NCBI GenBank assembly: GCA_021234155.1
Contig: JAJEKV010000061.1
Span: forward strand, 1,945,950-2,009,949
DNA from: Isoetes taiwanensis
Lineage: Eukaryota; Streptophyta; Lycopodiopsida; Isoetales; Isoetaceae
DNA: 64,000 nucleotides
Direction: 5' to 3'
In this document: positions 9,931 to 20,748 of the stretch, one piece after another
Layout of the letters: every line of letters starts with the position of its first letter
How positions within the stretch are numbered: position 1 is the first letter of the stretch
Translations under genes and position numbers: made by a program
Notes under the pieces: generated by a model
The model's input: the letters and a program-made list of their open reading frames with translations, nothing else
Told to the model about the DNA's origin: nothing
Databases searched by the model: none

Positions 9931-10884
9931 GGTTTGCTCTGATGATCCGTCTTTAGATGATTGTATGATTATATGTTTTTTGTCAGCTATTGGAGTGAGT
10001 GGGGATATTGAGATTAGTGCGGTCGCCGATTACCTAAGCTAAGTGTAAAGCACATTGTGGCAAACTCGACTAGGGGGCACAACTAGATATTTAAGTCATG
10101 GACATGATAGCAAGGTGGCCTTGAGACATGGTATTATTAATTTATCCCAAAATAACCATTCTACTAAGTCAATGGTCTTCATACCATTTAAAAATTAGTG
10201 AGAACTCCTTAAATTGGGGCCACTATGATTGCGGCTTTACTATGAGATAGCAGGCAGTAGAAGTTGCTAGGCCATTGCCAATTCTGGACATCCAACGGGC
10301 CGAGTTTGATTTTGATGGTATGCCCTGGTATCAAAAGAGCTTGTCACGTGGTTTTTCCACATGGGCAAAGCTATATAAGAGCAAAGAGACGGATGGCTGG
10401 ATTCCAAAATACAAAGGAGACTGTAGCAGGCCAAATAAGTTGACGACTAGTAGTTTGTAGCAAAGAAGGAAAGGACTGAAACTATCACTACCAAAGGTAG
10501 CAATAAGAGGTGGAAATTTGATGCATGGTTTGAGTTTTAGTCTCTTTGCTGTAGTTTAACAGAATTAAGAAAACAAATAAGAGCTATTTTTGGACCTTAA
10601 ATCCAGCTGCAAATCCAAACCCAATTCCATTTTGCTAGCTTTTAGAGGCCCAATTCTTGGTTTATTTGCAAACCTATTCCAATTAGCTGCCGGTTGTTTG
10701 AAGTTCTAAACCTTGGAGAAGCTGTTTGGTATTTGTACGACGTTCTTGCTAATTTTGTCACATCTAGGCATGTCTGCTACAACCAGCACCCAACTGGATA
10801 TGTGAAAGAAAAAAGAAAAGTGTGGCCGCTATCTGTTTTGTCGTCTACACTGAGCTTGTTCGGCCTAGCCAGCCCCTGCATGAG
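9931..10884. other. No gene recognised
   Basis: Moderately AT-rich DNA. Short open frames at 10275-10460 and 10694-10891 (plus) have no recognisable domain. Confidence 0.45.
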
Positions 10885-11200
10885 ATATTGAGCATGGCCT
10901 CAGTGCGGATGCTGAGATCATACATTCAAGAGGTCATGGATCGGCGTGATCAGCTCGGTCCTCGGGCACTTGCCTGATATGTGTACATATTTCTTTTCCC
11001 TCGTGATAGATGCTTGTACAGTTTGACAACACTCTTATTCCTACCACGGTTTTTCCCTCGAAAATCCCTCGGGGCGGGAGTTTTTTAACCAGGACAATAA
11101 TATGTTTACTGCGCTTCCTTTTTGGGTCCCATAGGCCGATTGGTCTCCATGGACAATAAAAACTCTATTTTATTGTATTCTCTATTTTATTTTTCTTAAA
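10885..11200 (+). mobile_element. SINE-like element with pol III box-like head and (CTATT)n-type tail
   Basis: The head has an A-box-like word TGGCCTCAGTGCGG (10895-10908) and a weak B-box-like word GAGGTCATGGATC (10930-10942) at tRNA-like spacing. The 3' part contains GGTTTTTCCCTCGAAAATCC, then GGGTCCCATAGGCCGATTGG and TCTCCATGGACAATAAAA. It ends in a CTATTTTATT-type short repeat. The same 3' part recurs at 33455-33650 (minus) and 47260-47455 (plus), showing a dispersed family. I infer a SINE, or the 3' end of a partner LINE. Confidence 0.6.
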
Positions 11201-11488
11201 GGGATACCATGAATCAATATCCCCATACTTTAACATACCTTCATATTCTAAATTGTAGAACCCATGTTTTATTGATGATATTATTAAGTTAGTGTCTATT
11301 TTCATGTGTGGGTATACCTCTTTATCCATATAGTTTGGTGATGACTGTTGTGATACTAGAATGTGTAAGAATTCTTGACATGCAGAATAGCATTTTGTAT
11401 CATTATTCTTCATGAATCTGCTCAGCACTCCCACAGCAAAAGAGATATCAGATCTAGTGACTGTGAGATATATCAACGCCCCTACCAA
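11190..11488 (-). pseudogene. Copia reverse transcriptase C-terminal fragment
   Basis: The minus strand encodes VGALIYLTVTRSDISFAVGV followed by LSRFMKN, the standard end of Copia reverse transcriptase just before RNase H. After FMKN the similarity stops and the frame is random. This is probably the displaced continuation of the minus-strand Copia at 12481-15540. About 100 residues of RT between the two pieces are absent, and the plus-strand Copia fragment sits in the gap. Confidence 0.85.
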
Positions 11489-11490
11489 GC

Positions 11491-12093
11491 AATCTCAGGC
11501 AGTCGCGCTGGAAGGCTGCTAAAAGACTATTGGCATATCTGAAGGGGACTTCACAGGAAGGTCTCTTTTATCAGAGGTCCTCTGATTTCCAGCTGAAAGT
11601 CTTTGTTGATGCAGATCATGCTAACTGTCATGATAGCAGGAGGTCCACAACAGGGATGGTTACGTTCATAGGGCCTAACGTGCTGACATGGTTGTCCAAA
11701 AGACAGTCTACAGTGTCAATCAGCACCATGGAGGCAGAATTCAAAGCACTCAGTGTTGGGATGCAGGAATTGTTGTGGTTTAAACATTTGTGGACAGATC
11801 TGCAGGTTCCTCCATCCTCGACTGTTATATTGTGTGACAACACAAGTACCATCCATCTTGCCAAGAATGCTAAGTACCACCCAAAGACAAAACACCTTGA
11901 CACCCATTTGTGTTTTGTCCGTGAGCAGATCCAAATGGGATCTTCTCAACTTGTTCATTGCTCCTCACAGGATCAATTTGCTGATGGCTTTACCAAACCA
12001 TTAGTTGGATCTAAGTTCGTCAATGTGAGAGATAACTTGAGCATGAAGAAATTGCAGCTGAAGAGAGAGAAGGATTACCTTGGTTTCAGCTGA
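11491..12093 (+). pseudogene. Copia RNase H domain, 5'-truncated
   Basis: The open frame begins upstream of the first ATG with RWKAAKRLLAYLKGTSQEGL, the RT-RNase H linker. The RNase H domain shows KVFVDADHANCHDSRRSTTG, TWLSKRQSTVSISTMEAEF, ILCDNTSTIHLAKN, HPKTKHLDTHLCFVRE and DQFADGFTKPL. The catalytic acidic residues appear present (Asp in DADHA, Glu in TMEAEF, Asp in LCDN). The TGA stop is followed by a purine tract and a 350-bp LTR, so this is the true 3' end of a Copia polyprotein. Everything upstream of RNase H is missing and replaced by oppositely oriented Copia sequence. Confidence 0.92.
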
Positions 12094-12129
12094 TTTTCTT
12101 CTGCTTAGTCAGCAACATTTAAGGGAGAG

Positions 12130-12479
12130 TGTTGGAATATAAATATGTTGACTAAGCATAATATGCTGAAACAGCAGTGGTTCAGCACTTAGCACACAGG
12201 TGCTGAGAAGGTGCTGAAATGTACAGAAGGCAGCACTTTGTCAGCACTGAGCACCGACCCTAAATAAGTGTCGTAATTAGTGGACGGTGGTTAAACGGTA
12301 GACTACTATTCTTAGTCTCACCAGTTGTATATATTGATTGTACGTTATGTACAATGCAATGCTCAGAAGTAGAGATTGTATTTCCTATTGCTTTTCTCAA
12401 TAGAGTTATTCTTGTTCTTCTATTCTATCTCTTGAGTCGATCTTGCGGGGTTTGTGCTGGTTTTGCACTAGTTTTATCA
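12130..12479 (+). repeat. 3' LTR of the plus-strand Copia fragment
   Basis: Starts TGTTGGAATATAAATATG directly after the purine tract AAGGGAGAG (12121-12129) and ends TTTTATCA. TG...CA ends, about 350 bp. It carries TATATATTGATTGTACG and a region rich in CTTATTCTTGTTCTTCTATT typical of Copia LTR 3' ends. No second LTR for this element is in the window. Confidence 0.8.
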
Positions 12480-12480
12480 A

Positions 12481-13016
12481 ATTCCACCCAAGTCAACCAT
12501 CTCAAAGGCTGCAGACAATAGAGCTTTCACTTTATGTAAGTATGATAAATCATTGCAAACAAATATCGTATCATCAACATATAGGGCAATGAAAATATAA
12601 GAGGACCCTTTTTGCTTGAAGTAAATGTTCAAGTCAGCCACACTAGGAAGGAATCCAGCAGAAAGCAAAAAGGTGTTAATCTTTATGAATTATGCTTGGG
12701 AAGATTGCTTCAAACTATAAAATGCTTTTCTCAATCTATACACCATGTGTTCATGTCCAAACACAACAAACCCAGCAAGTTGTACCATTAAAATCTCTTC
12801 ACTCAAATCCCCATTCAAGAAAGCTGTCTTTACATCCATTTGATATATATGAAGATCATGCTGTACTGCAAATGCTAACAACACTCGCAAACTTGTAAGA
12901 CGTACAGCTGGGGAAAAAGTTTCCTCATAATCTACACCTGCAACTTGTGAGAAACCCTTGACAACAAGGTGAGCCTTGAATTTATCAAAAGAACTATCCT
13001 GTTGCATGGTTTTCAA
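12481..13016 (-). pseudogene. Copia reverse transcriptase, N-terminal two thirds
   Basis: 12690-13016 encodes FKAHLVVKGFSQVAGVDYEE, TFSPAVRLTSLRVLLAF and YQMDVKTAFLNGDLSEEI. After a frameshift 12481-12668 encodes LNIYFKQ, IALYVDDTIFV with the YVDD catalytic motif, and FEMVDLGG. An acidic Asp/Glu/His-rich linker upstream (12994-13503) links integrase and RT. It stops abruptly at the junction with the plus-strand LTR. Confidence 0.9.
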
Positions 13017-13573
13017 GATCGATGTGCAACATCATCATCATCATGGGTAACCTCATGAACAACTTCATCATCATGAGCACCCTCATGAATACCTTCATCA
13101 AGACCACCATGATCTTCCTCATCATTATAATCATCACTAGCAATATCATAAGCAAATTCAGGGACATCAAGGGCCTCAGTAGGAGCAGAAGCAAAAATTG
13201 GATTACGTTCATCTATGAGGGAAGGGGCAATGAGAGGAGTAGTAGAAGAAGGCATAGGGACATTAGTAAGAATATGTTCATCCGGAAAAGGGAATTCAGC
13301 AAGTATTTCACTTTCATATTGACTATCAGGCCGAAATTATAACATAGAAAGCTCATCAAAAGTAGCATCACGACTAATGATAACCTTTCAAGAAACACGA
13401 TCCCAAAAGTGATATGCTTTAGCATTAGATGCATATCCAAGGAAAATAGCTTTCTTAGAAATAACATCAATCTTTTTTCTTTTTTCAGTAGGAATATGAA
13501 CATAAGCAGTCAACAAAAAACACGCAAATTAGCAACATTGGGTTTACGACCAAACCAGGCTTCAAATGGAGTT

Positions 13574-14013
13574 TTACCTTTTAGAGCAGAAGTAATCAAG
13601 CAATTTTGCACATACACAGCAGTGGCAACAGCTTCGGCCCAAAAACACATCCAAACCAGAATGAATAAGCATGCAAGGCACAGCATTCATGATTGTGCGA
13701 TTCTTCCTTTCAGCAACACCATTCTGATATGGAGAATAAGACGTTGTGTATTCATGAAGAATGCTTGAATCTGCACAAACTTTGTCAAAAGCCAAAATTT
13801 TAACTCATCACCATTATCAGTTCGCAATCTTTGAATCATAGTTCCAGTTTGAACCTCAACCAGCTTCTTAAAGGTACAAAAGACGGATAGGACATCAGAT
13901 TTTTTGGAAAGAATGTACACAAAGGTATAGCGAGTGTTCATCAATAAAGAGAAGAAATTATAGGGCTTTACCAATGGGAGCACAAAATGGGCCATAAAGG
14001 TCAGAATGCACAA
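13574..14013 (-). pseudogene. Copia integrase core, frameshifted
   Basis: Two overlapping minus frames carry integrase pieces: RYTFVYILSKKSDVLSVFCT and RLRTDNGDELKFW (second catalytic Asp in DNG), then SYSPYQNGVAERKNRTIMN with the third catalytic Glu in AERKN. The change of frame between DNG and ERKN shows it is not functional as one protein. Confidence 0.88.
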
Positions 14014-14722
14014 GTTCTAAGAAACGCGATGTACGATGTCCTCCAGAGAATGGGTGACGATGCTGCTTGCCAAGAGCACAAGCCTCACACACACCCAATA
14101 CACCATATGTTGACAAATTGAGACCATCCACAAGCTCATCATAGCTCATATCCAAAAGAGCTTGAAAGTTAGCATGACCAAAGCGTCGATACCACAAAGT
14201 ATTGACATCATCACCACGAGATATCACAACATTAGCAAACTCATCATTCAGTTGAAGTATATAAAGATTGCTTTGGCGAAAAACAATGGCAAAAACAAGA
14301 CCATCTTTCACAAAGCGGCAGACACGTCTATCAAACTGAACAAGGAAGCCAATATCAGTAAGACGAGCAAGAGAAATGAGATTGTGGTAAAGGTCCGACA
14401 CATGTAGAAATCCATGCAAAAGTTGCACACCAAAAGATGTGCCAATCTGAAGAGTACCAATGCCTTCGACTTTGACAACAAGGGGTCTATTGTCATCAAG
14501 ATAGACAAATTTTTTGGCAAGAAGAGGGCGATATTGTATCAACCAATGTTTGTGATGAGTCCTGTGTTGAGTAGCAGCAGAATCTACAAGCACCAATTCA
14601 AGTGGATCATGAACACAATGTCCCTCATCTCGCATGCCAAGAAGAAGTTTATGCTCAGCAGCAAACTTTTTGTAATAACATTCTTCTTCAAGATGGCCAG
14701 ACTTTTTACAATATTCGCACAC
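13958..14722 (-). pseudogene. Copia zinc knuckle, protease and integrase N-terminus
   Basis: 254 open codons. They begin with a CCHC knuckle (CEYCKKSGHLEEEC) and continue to the aspartic protease active site (ELVLVDSAATQHRTHH; the family norm is D-S-G/A). Next are the GAG-pre-integrase domain (LWYRRFGHANFQALLDM) and the integrase zinc finger CEACALGKQHRHPF. It ends at ELVHSDLYGPFCAP, the first catalytic Asp region of integrase. The frame is lost at 13958, where integrase continues in another frame. Confidence 0.9.
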
Positions 14723-15019
14723 AATAGAGCGGTTTCTCTTAGAAGGAGGACCACGACCATAGTCACGGCCATGACCACGTCTATGCCCACGACAAGAACA
14801 ACTACCATCATCATTAGCATAATGAGATCATCATCATGAGATCGTTTGAAATGAACCACAAGAGCTGTTTCTGTCTGATCTTTGGAAGATATTTGAAGTT
14901 TGGTAGCTTCATCTTTCAGTGAAATATGAACACGATCCAAAGTGAGGTTGGCTTTGTTGAGCAAAACTGTACGAACAACCTTTCTCTGGCAAAGTTTCCA
15001 AGAGCGTGGCAATTTGTTG

Positions 15020-15600
15020 TTAAGGTGGCATGACCTCGCCAGCAATAGACAGGCCATCTACTAGGTTTTCTAACTTATCAAAATGTAGGTCAAAAGAATC
15101 TGTGAGGGTATAACGAAGATTGGCAATATCATTGCGAAGGCTATAAATCTCATATACAGTCTTCTGCTCATAAACCTTGTTAATAAGGTAACTCCAAACC
15201 TCAACAGAGGTTTTGAGATCCCTAACATCCATCCGTATGGATTCTTTGAGTGCATAAAGTATCAAAGAACGTGCCACTTTATCTTTTTCTTGCCAATCAG
15301 CTAAAAACTTCACCCAAGCATTATACTCGGTTCCACTAGTAGCTAGAACTCCAGCACTGGTCAACGGTTGCGTTGGAACACAGAATTTGCCAGTGACATA
15401 CTAAAAAAGCTTGTCGCTTTCTAATACTAACTCCATCTTGAGCTTCCATAGAGGAAAGCCATATCCAGAGAAAATATAAAGTGTCTCCGTCCCAGTGAGC
15501 TTGCAAAAAATAACAACAGAAGAACTTGGCTCTGATACCATGTTAGAGATATGAGACGCACAAGACTTTTCCCACAAGACAAGATAATCTTTCATTCATA
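15020..15600 (-). pseudogene. Copia gag region
   Basis: Encodes GTEYNAWVKFLADWQEKDKV, RSLILYALKESIRMDV, SVEVWSYLINKVYEQKT and TDSFDLHFDKLENLVDGLS, the typical UBN2/retrotran-gag pattern. The N-terminal part lies in another frame up to 15595. Frame breaks separate it from the zinc-knuckle segment. Confidence 0.8.
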
Positions 15601-15760
15601 TGAGATATATGCCACAATTTGACAAGAGTGCTATATGTGGAAAAAGTGCTATATAAGGAAAAAGGTAAAGGTGCATCGTCTCCTATAGAAAGGAGATTCT
15701 GAACAAAAATATAGTCATAAAGAATCAAAATGGAAAGGTTTTATGGGTAATCAATGACTA
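15541..15760 (-). repeat. 5' LTR of the minus-strand Copia, right limit uncertain
   Basis: Immediately right of the PBS the plus strand reads TGTTAGAGATATGAGACGCA, so on the minus strand the LTR ends with CTAACA directly before TGGTATCAGAGCC. The outer end is not clear because no partner LTR exists here; 15760 is an estimate. Confidence 0.6.
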
Positions 15761-15960
15761 TCTCACTGATACACTCGTGTTAAGAAGATATTTGAGTCCA
15801 GGAAAGAATATAACCAGCTACGCTTCATGCCCCCAATGACTAAACTGGGCATATCCCCCTCCCCCCTCCCCCCCCCAGTTTGACCAAAGGTGGGTGCCAA
15901 AGACAAGAATAATTAAGAGAGGAACTCATTGAATATGGACCAGCCTATGAATACTCGGGT

Positions 15961-17248
15961 TTGCCTATCTTCGGTTTTTTCCTTAATGGCCCACTAATTA
16001 TGCAGTTGCTGCACCTGCTCGAAGAAGACATCCTCATGAATGGTCTTCTTCACGATGTCATTGTTTTCTTGACTGATCTTCACATGCTCAGTAGGTGTCA
16101 AATTGCCTGCAAGTACACGGCATCTTCTCTTGGTATAGAAGAAGTATATTAGTTCAGCCAATTCCTTTCTCGTTAGCGGCCATGCCGAAACCTGATTAAA
16201 AATCACATGTTCTACGGTCGTGATATGATTCCCATTCACAGTCCAATACTCCGCATTCTCCAAATGAGAGGCCCTTTTCCACTTTATAGCCCTACTTGTT
16301 TCGGGATTAAATGACAGTGCCACATCTGCACATGGGGGATGCATTGGAATTGATGTGAAAGAGTCATATAGGTTCTCTAGGTGTTCAGGACTGATAACCC
16401 TACAGGTTATGTTTGCAGGGGCCTGATGCATCATGAAAGTATCCACCTCTATCTCAAACTCTATATCGAGGGGATAAATTCTCTCTTTGTGCTTAATACT
16501 GAGCGTTAGCTCACGTCTGCTTTCGTATGTCAGCTCGCCGTAAGAAGTTGTTTCCTTGTCGATTTGCAATTCCTGCTACTCAGAATCACTAACACTATCA
16601 CTCGCCACCCATTTCGTGTGAACTGGATAGAGGATTGGCTATGGGGCCGCTTAGAGGAGGACTGTTCAATTAACTCCTTCCAAAGACATTTTTCTGCTTC
16701 CATCGGTTCTTCCACATCAGCCCCTTCAGAGTAATCTTTCTCCTGGGCACTGCTCTGTCCAGACCTCGTCATTTCACGAGCAGTAGCTTGGGTGTACTTC
16801 CTATCTCCTTGACTGGCATCTGTTTCTTCTTCTCTGCCACACTCTTCAGGCCAGGTTCCAGGATTTCTTTGTGTCTTTTTCTGTTTCAACCTTCTTGGAG
16901 GGATCGTATCTTGTTTTCAATCATTTTGAATCATATATTTTTGGTTCAACTTTGCCCTGATACTTCGTGTATAGTGCCTTGAACCTATTTTGGTTATGGT
17001 CAACGATCCATTGCTGCACCGCAAAAAAACCATCTACAATATCATCACGCAAAATATTCGAAGTGGTCAAACTTTGTAGGAGGGCAGTAACCAACCCTTG
17101 TGTGCATATGATTGCTCAATGTCATCGGTACTTGCTCTCATAAGTGGTGGATGGTAACTGTTGCAAGGAAGTTTGTAACAAATAAAAGACTTGTCCACCA
17201 TGTCTTTGTATGTTAGAGATAATCTCGTCCTCTGTATCGGTGGATATC
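15961..17248 (-). pseudogene. Transposon-associated gene, C-terminal part, split by the CACTA element
   Basis: From the insertion junction the minus strand reads ISTDTEDEIISNIQRHGGQV, FYLLQTSLQQLPSTTYESKY, stops, then LLQSLTTSNILRDDIVDGFF and AVQQWIVDHNQNRFKALYTK. A Lys/Glu/Ser-rich stretch (16530-16889, another frame) follows. Then come 191 open codons (15994-16569) with AEYWTVNGNHITTVEHVIFN and LTRKELAELIYFFYTKRRCR. The last segment recalls the 'putative plant transposon protein' domain seen in plant retroelements, but this is a weak likeness. Several stops and frameshifts are present. The N-terminal piece is at 58358-58608, 41 kb away. Confidence 0.6.
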
Positions 17249-17710
17249 CACTACAAAAACTTTGCCCTGTTACGACGTCTATTACGACGTCCAGACGTCG
17301 TTTGAACGTCGATGAACGACGCCAAAAAGTCGATAAACGACGCCTATAACGACGTCTACACGTCGTTTTTACGGCGCCGGATCTTTGTCGCTATCGCAGC
17401 GCGAACGCGCCGTCGTTTAAAGCGACGACGTAACGTCGTTCAACGACGCCATCGCATTACCGCTTGGCACCACTTGGCCGGCGCGGCGGCGGGCGTCGAT
17501 GGCGGAGTTCGCGGCGATGGCGACCCGTGTATGATGTCGTTTAACGACGTCACGTGACGCGGCAGCCCACGCTGCCGGCCGGCGACGGTGGCGGCGTTGC
17601 CCGGCGCCCGTTGGCGGCGTGGCAGCCGCCGCATTACACGTCGTCGTTTAACGACATCGTACAAGAGCGCCACGTAAGCAACGTCGTTTAACGACGTTGC
17701 TTACGTCTAT
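17249..17710. repeat. Left CACTA end with ACGACG subterminal repeats
   Basis: After CACTACAAAAACTTTGCCC the sequence is crowded with ACGACGTC, CGTCGTTT and AACGACG words in both orientations up to about 17700. GC content is much higher than in surrounding DNA. Such arrays are normally transposase-binding sites in CACTA elements. The same motif crowds the right end. Confidence 0.85.
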
Positions 17711-19268
17711 TAAAAAAAAAAGATTTTTTTTTTAATTTTTTTTAGCACGCCAGCCTAACCAAGCGTGCAACCCTCCTTGCAATTTTAGGTTATCCACGTA
17801 GCCTATACATGTCAGCAGAATCCGACGTGGCATTGCCTAAGCCGTAAGATCTTTAAATTTACAGATCGACCGCTATTAAAATTAGAAAAAGGCCAAAAAA
17901 TACATACAGAGATATACAGAGATGGAGCCGTTCGCAATCTTTCCACTCTGACAATCTCTCCGCTTTCGTGCATCTCTTCTTGATTTCCTACCCTTTCTCT
18001 CGCTTCCTTCGGATTTTCTCTTCTTAACGCATTCAATCCTTCCCTTTCATCCTTCTATATACGCTTCTGCAGAAAACGGGCTAAAGTTTAGGATTCTGGT
18101 GGCTTTCCAGAGCTTGTATGAGCTACATTCTCTGCAAACAAAAAGGTCTGCCCCTTTCAAACCCCATCCGTTTCTTGTCGGTACTTCTTGTGCTTGTTGA
18201 ATCTTTGAATGGTAATAGGTCTGCAACAAACGAAGTTATGCAAACATGGCTACCTCAGAGAGGCCTAAAACAAGCATCTGTTGGTGCCATTTTCGTTACC
18301 ATTTTTGCTCTCCTCAAGTTCATTATTTTCAAACATTTCCTACAGTATTGCCTAACAGAAACTGTTCGTTGATTTTTTATGGCACCAGCATACAGTATGA
18401 TGTCCTGGAAAAATTGTTTATCGGATCTAACATGCATTGTGAATAAACTTTATCCACATGGAACTACTTTTTCCTTTTTTCTTTCTACAATAATTGTAGA
18501 TGATTGCTAAGGGCTTCTTGTCTAAAAATGAAGGTGAAGAAGGTGGAATATGGCATTGCCATAAAACAACTTTATGGACCAACATTTCTGGTATATTTTC
18601 GGTTGGTTGAAGCCACCTTTCGGCCGCTTAGATGGGCCTGCATTCTCTGAAGCCTCCTTTTTTTAGATCTAAGCCGTAAATCCAATGCATGCAGTGGAAA
18701 TATTGCATTTACCTTGATGGGTTTGTTGGGATTGCAGATTTAAAATCGGCCTGAAGAAATATATTCTGTAGCTTGAGAAAATCATGGTAGTTTTGGGTGT
18801 TCCATCAACAGTTGTGGTCAGATGGGCCATCAATGGTGCTGACATTGCTCTTTTTCCCATATCTTCTCAACGTGGATATGTTGTCTTAAAGTCACGACAT
18901 CCCCAAAGAATTTTCAATTTTGTAGCACTTTGGTGCTCGTTTTCAATGTGCATTCTACAATGCTCCTCATGTTTTGTTGTTATCATTGCTATAGCATAAT
19001 CTGTGTAGGTTTACTTTTTCAAGTTCTCTTTATAGATGTTAACTTTTAGCCTTCACAGCCTGCTTTAAACTTAGTTTTCTCTTTCTGCTTCTGTTTTGTG
19101 ATCACCATCAATTTCGAGGTCAGCGGTCGGAGAACACCGCAAAGGGTCTATGCTACTAGTGAGGCCAGTGTTCTTACACCTAATGAGGTCAGCTTATTTC
19201 CTTGATCTGTTTTCTGGTTGTTGCTTGACATTTTATAAACAACAATACTTGTCATGTTCATTTTGCAG
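17711..19268. other. CACTA interior before the BCCP fragment; possible 5' UTR and leader exons
   Basis: Begins with A- and T-runs (17713-17750). A pyrimidine-rich, UTR-like stretch from about 17935 (CACTCTGACAATCTCTCCGC) could be the captured 5' end of the BCCP gene downstream. Short ORFs at 18118-18372 and 18246-18446 overlap and may be leader or transit-peptide remnants, but no clear match is visible. A short exon-like segment lies at about 19117-19191. Confidence 0.4.
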
Positions 19269-19772
19269 ATGATGGCGCAACAAAATCCAAAGTGGCTGAG
19301 CTCAAAGGTCTTGCCCATTCTTTAGTTTTTGCTTCTCCAACAGAAGCTTCTAGCTTTATTTCCGGAGTTGTCGGTCTGATCAAGTAAGATTGTCAGAGAT
19401 TTTACATTTTAAATATTACCAGAAAGTAATGCTTCAAAGTTTGTCCACTATAGACTTGTTGATTCAAAAGACATTGTTGAGCTGGAATTAAAGCATAAGG
19501 ACTATGAAATATCAATCAAAAAGCAAGAGGCTTTCCTACGCCTCATCCTCAAAGCTTTCCTGGACCTCATGTTATGGCTCATACAATGTATCCATACCCA
19601 ACATTTCAATCAATGCCTGCTCAAGTCCAGCCAGTTCCTGCTGCTCCTTCTATCACTGCCATCTTTGCCTCCACCTCCTTCTGCACCTGTAAATGATTTC
19701 TCGCCAATGCTTTCACCAATGGCAGACACCTTTTACAGGAGTTCTGGACCTGGAGAGCCTCCATTTGTGAAG
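19269..19772 (+). pseudogene. Captured fragment of plastid biotin carboxyl carrier protein of acetyl-CoA carboxylase
   Basis: Exon 19269-19383 encodes SSFISGVVGLIK and ends at a GTAAG donor. Exon 19454-19772 opens KLVDSKDIVELELKHKDYEI then SIKKQEA, a BCCP hallmark. It continues as a proline-rich linker in a shifted frame (MYPYPTFQSMPAQVQPVPAA). It shifts back to SPMADTFYRSSGPGEPPFVK, matching BCCP MAGTFYRSPxPGEPPFVK, then a GT donor. Both introns show plausible GT-AG borders. The biotinylation motif (EAMKLMNE) and transit peptide are absent, and the linker has two compensating frameshifts. BCCP carries biotin in plastid fatty-acid synthesis. Here it is a dead, partial copy inside the CACTA element. 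Confidence 0.88.
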
Positions 19773-20514
19773 GTAATGACTCATTCCTTTGATTAAGATG
19801 TTTTCACTGCATCTGTGTTATGCCTCAATTTTCCTTCTCCCCATAATACTGTTAGTGCCTTTACTTTTCCAACATATCCTTGGATTATGCCATTCCTTGT
19901 GAAGTTGCAAAACTAAATCATTTTGCCTAATGTGCATTGTAGCAATTCTATCATAGCTACATTAAGCCCTAGATCTGTGGCTTTTTTAAAGCTATAACAT
20001 AAATTGCATTTCTAGTGTAGCATAGGACATCTTACACTCTACAAATCTATAGACAATTTAATTTGGCGTCCCTATTGTCTTGTCCTATGCAATGACTGTC
20101 AACAAGTCTAAAGGCAGAACGATCGAGAATAGGCCCTCATTGTTGTCTGAAGAGCATTCTCACCAGGCCTATTATATGTTACGTTATCAAGGGTAAAGCC
20201 ACGTCCACTGGCACTACTGTCTTGCAACAGATCCCACATCACAAGCCAGTATACCAGATCTTAGAAAGTTGACATTTATTTGAGCAACTACAAAATTATT
20301 GTAATCTCTGTTTTTCAAAAGAATAACAGGTCTGACACAGGGCTTAAAAGCCACTCTTTCTAATTCTGTTTTCTATATCTGATACCTTGCATGTTCTTCA
20401 TATGTTTGCTGCACACTAAGACATGCCCTGCTTTTCAAATAGCAAAAAAAAACCCACGGAGATGAGAAAGGTCAAGAATAACTGATTGTTATTCTACCTC
20501 AGCCTTTTCATTTC

Positions 20515-20554
20515 TTCACGAGGGCTTTGCATACTTCACGAGGGCTTTGCATAC
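20515..20554. repeat. Exact 20-bp tandem duplication
   Basis: TTCACGAGGGCTTTGCATAC occurs twice back to back, with no mismatch. Confidence 0.9.
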
Positions 20555-20648
20555 AGCAGATTCATTCGGCGCGGCTTCTTTGTAAGGTATATTTTGATTT
20601 CGCGTTTGAGGTGGCTTACCTGAGGCATTTGCAGATCTATTACCGCCA

Positions 20649-20748
20649 TTGCTTTTACACCAGATTTCCACATTTTCGCATTTTGGCATTTCGGGTTTGA
20701 GGTTGCTTTTACACCAGATTTTTGCATTTTCGCATTTCGGGTTTGAGG
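20649..20748. repeat. Imperfect tandem duplication, about 50 bp units
   Basis: Two units each start TTGCTTTTACACCAGATTT and end TTTCGGGTTTGAGG (20649-20702 and 20703-20748). The second lacks a few bases. Confidence 0.85.

Larger units (their letters stand above)
12481..15540 (-). mobile_element. Copia LTR retrotransposon body, minus strand, degenerate
   Basis: The order on the minus strand is LTR, PBS (TGGTATCAGAGCC at 15528-15540), gag, CCHC knuckle, protease, integrase, RT. This is Copia (Ty1) order, with integrase before RT. It is broken by many frameshifts and stops. At its left end the RT is interrupted right after DLGG by the plus-strand Copia LTR. The likely continuation of RT is at 11190-11488, and no 3' LTR of this copy is recognised. 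Confidence 0.9.
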
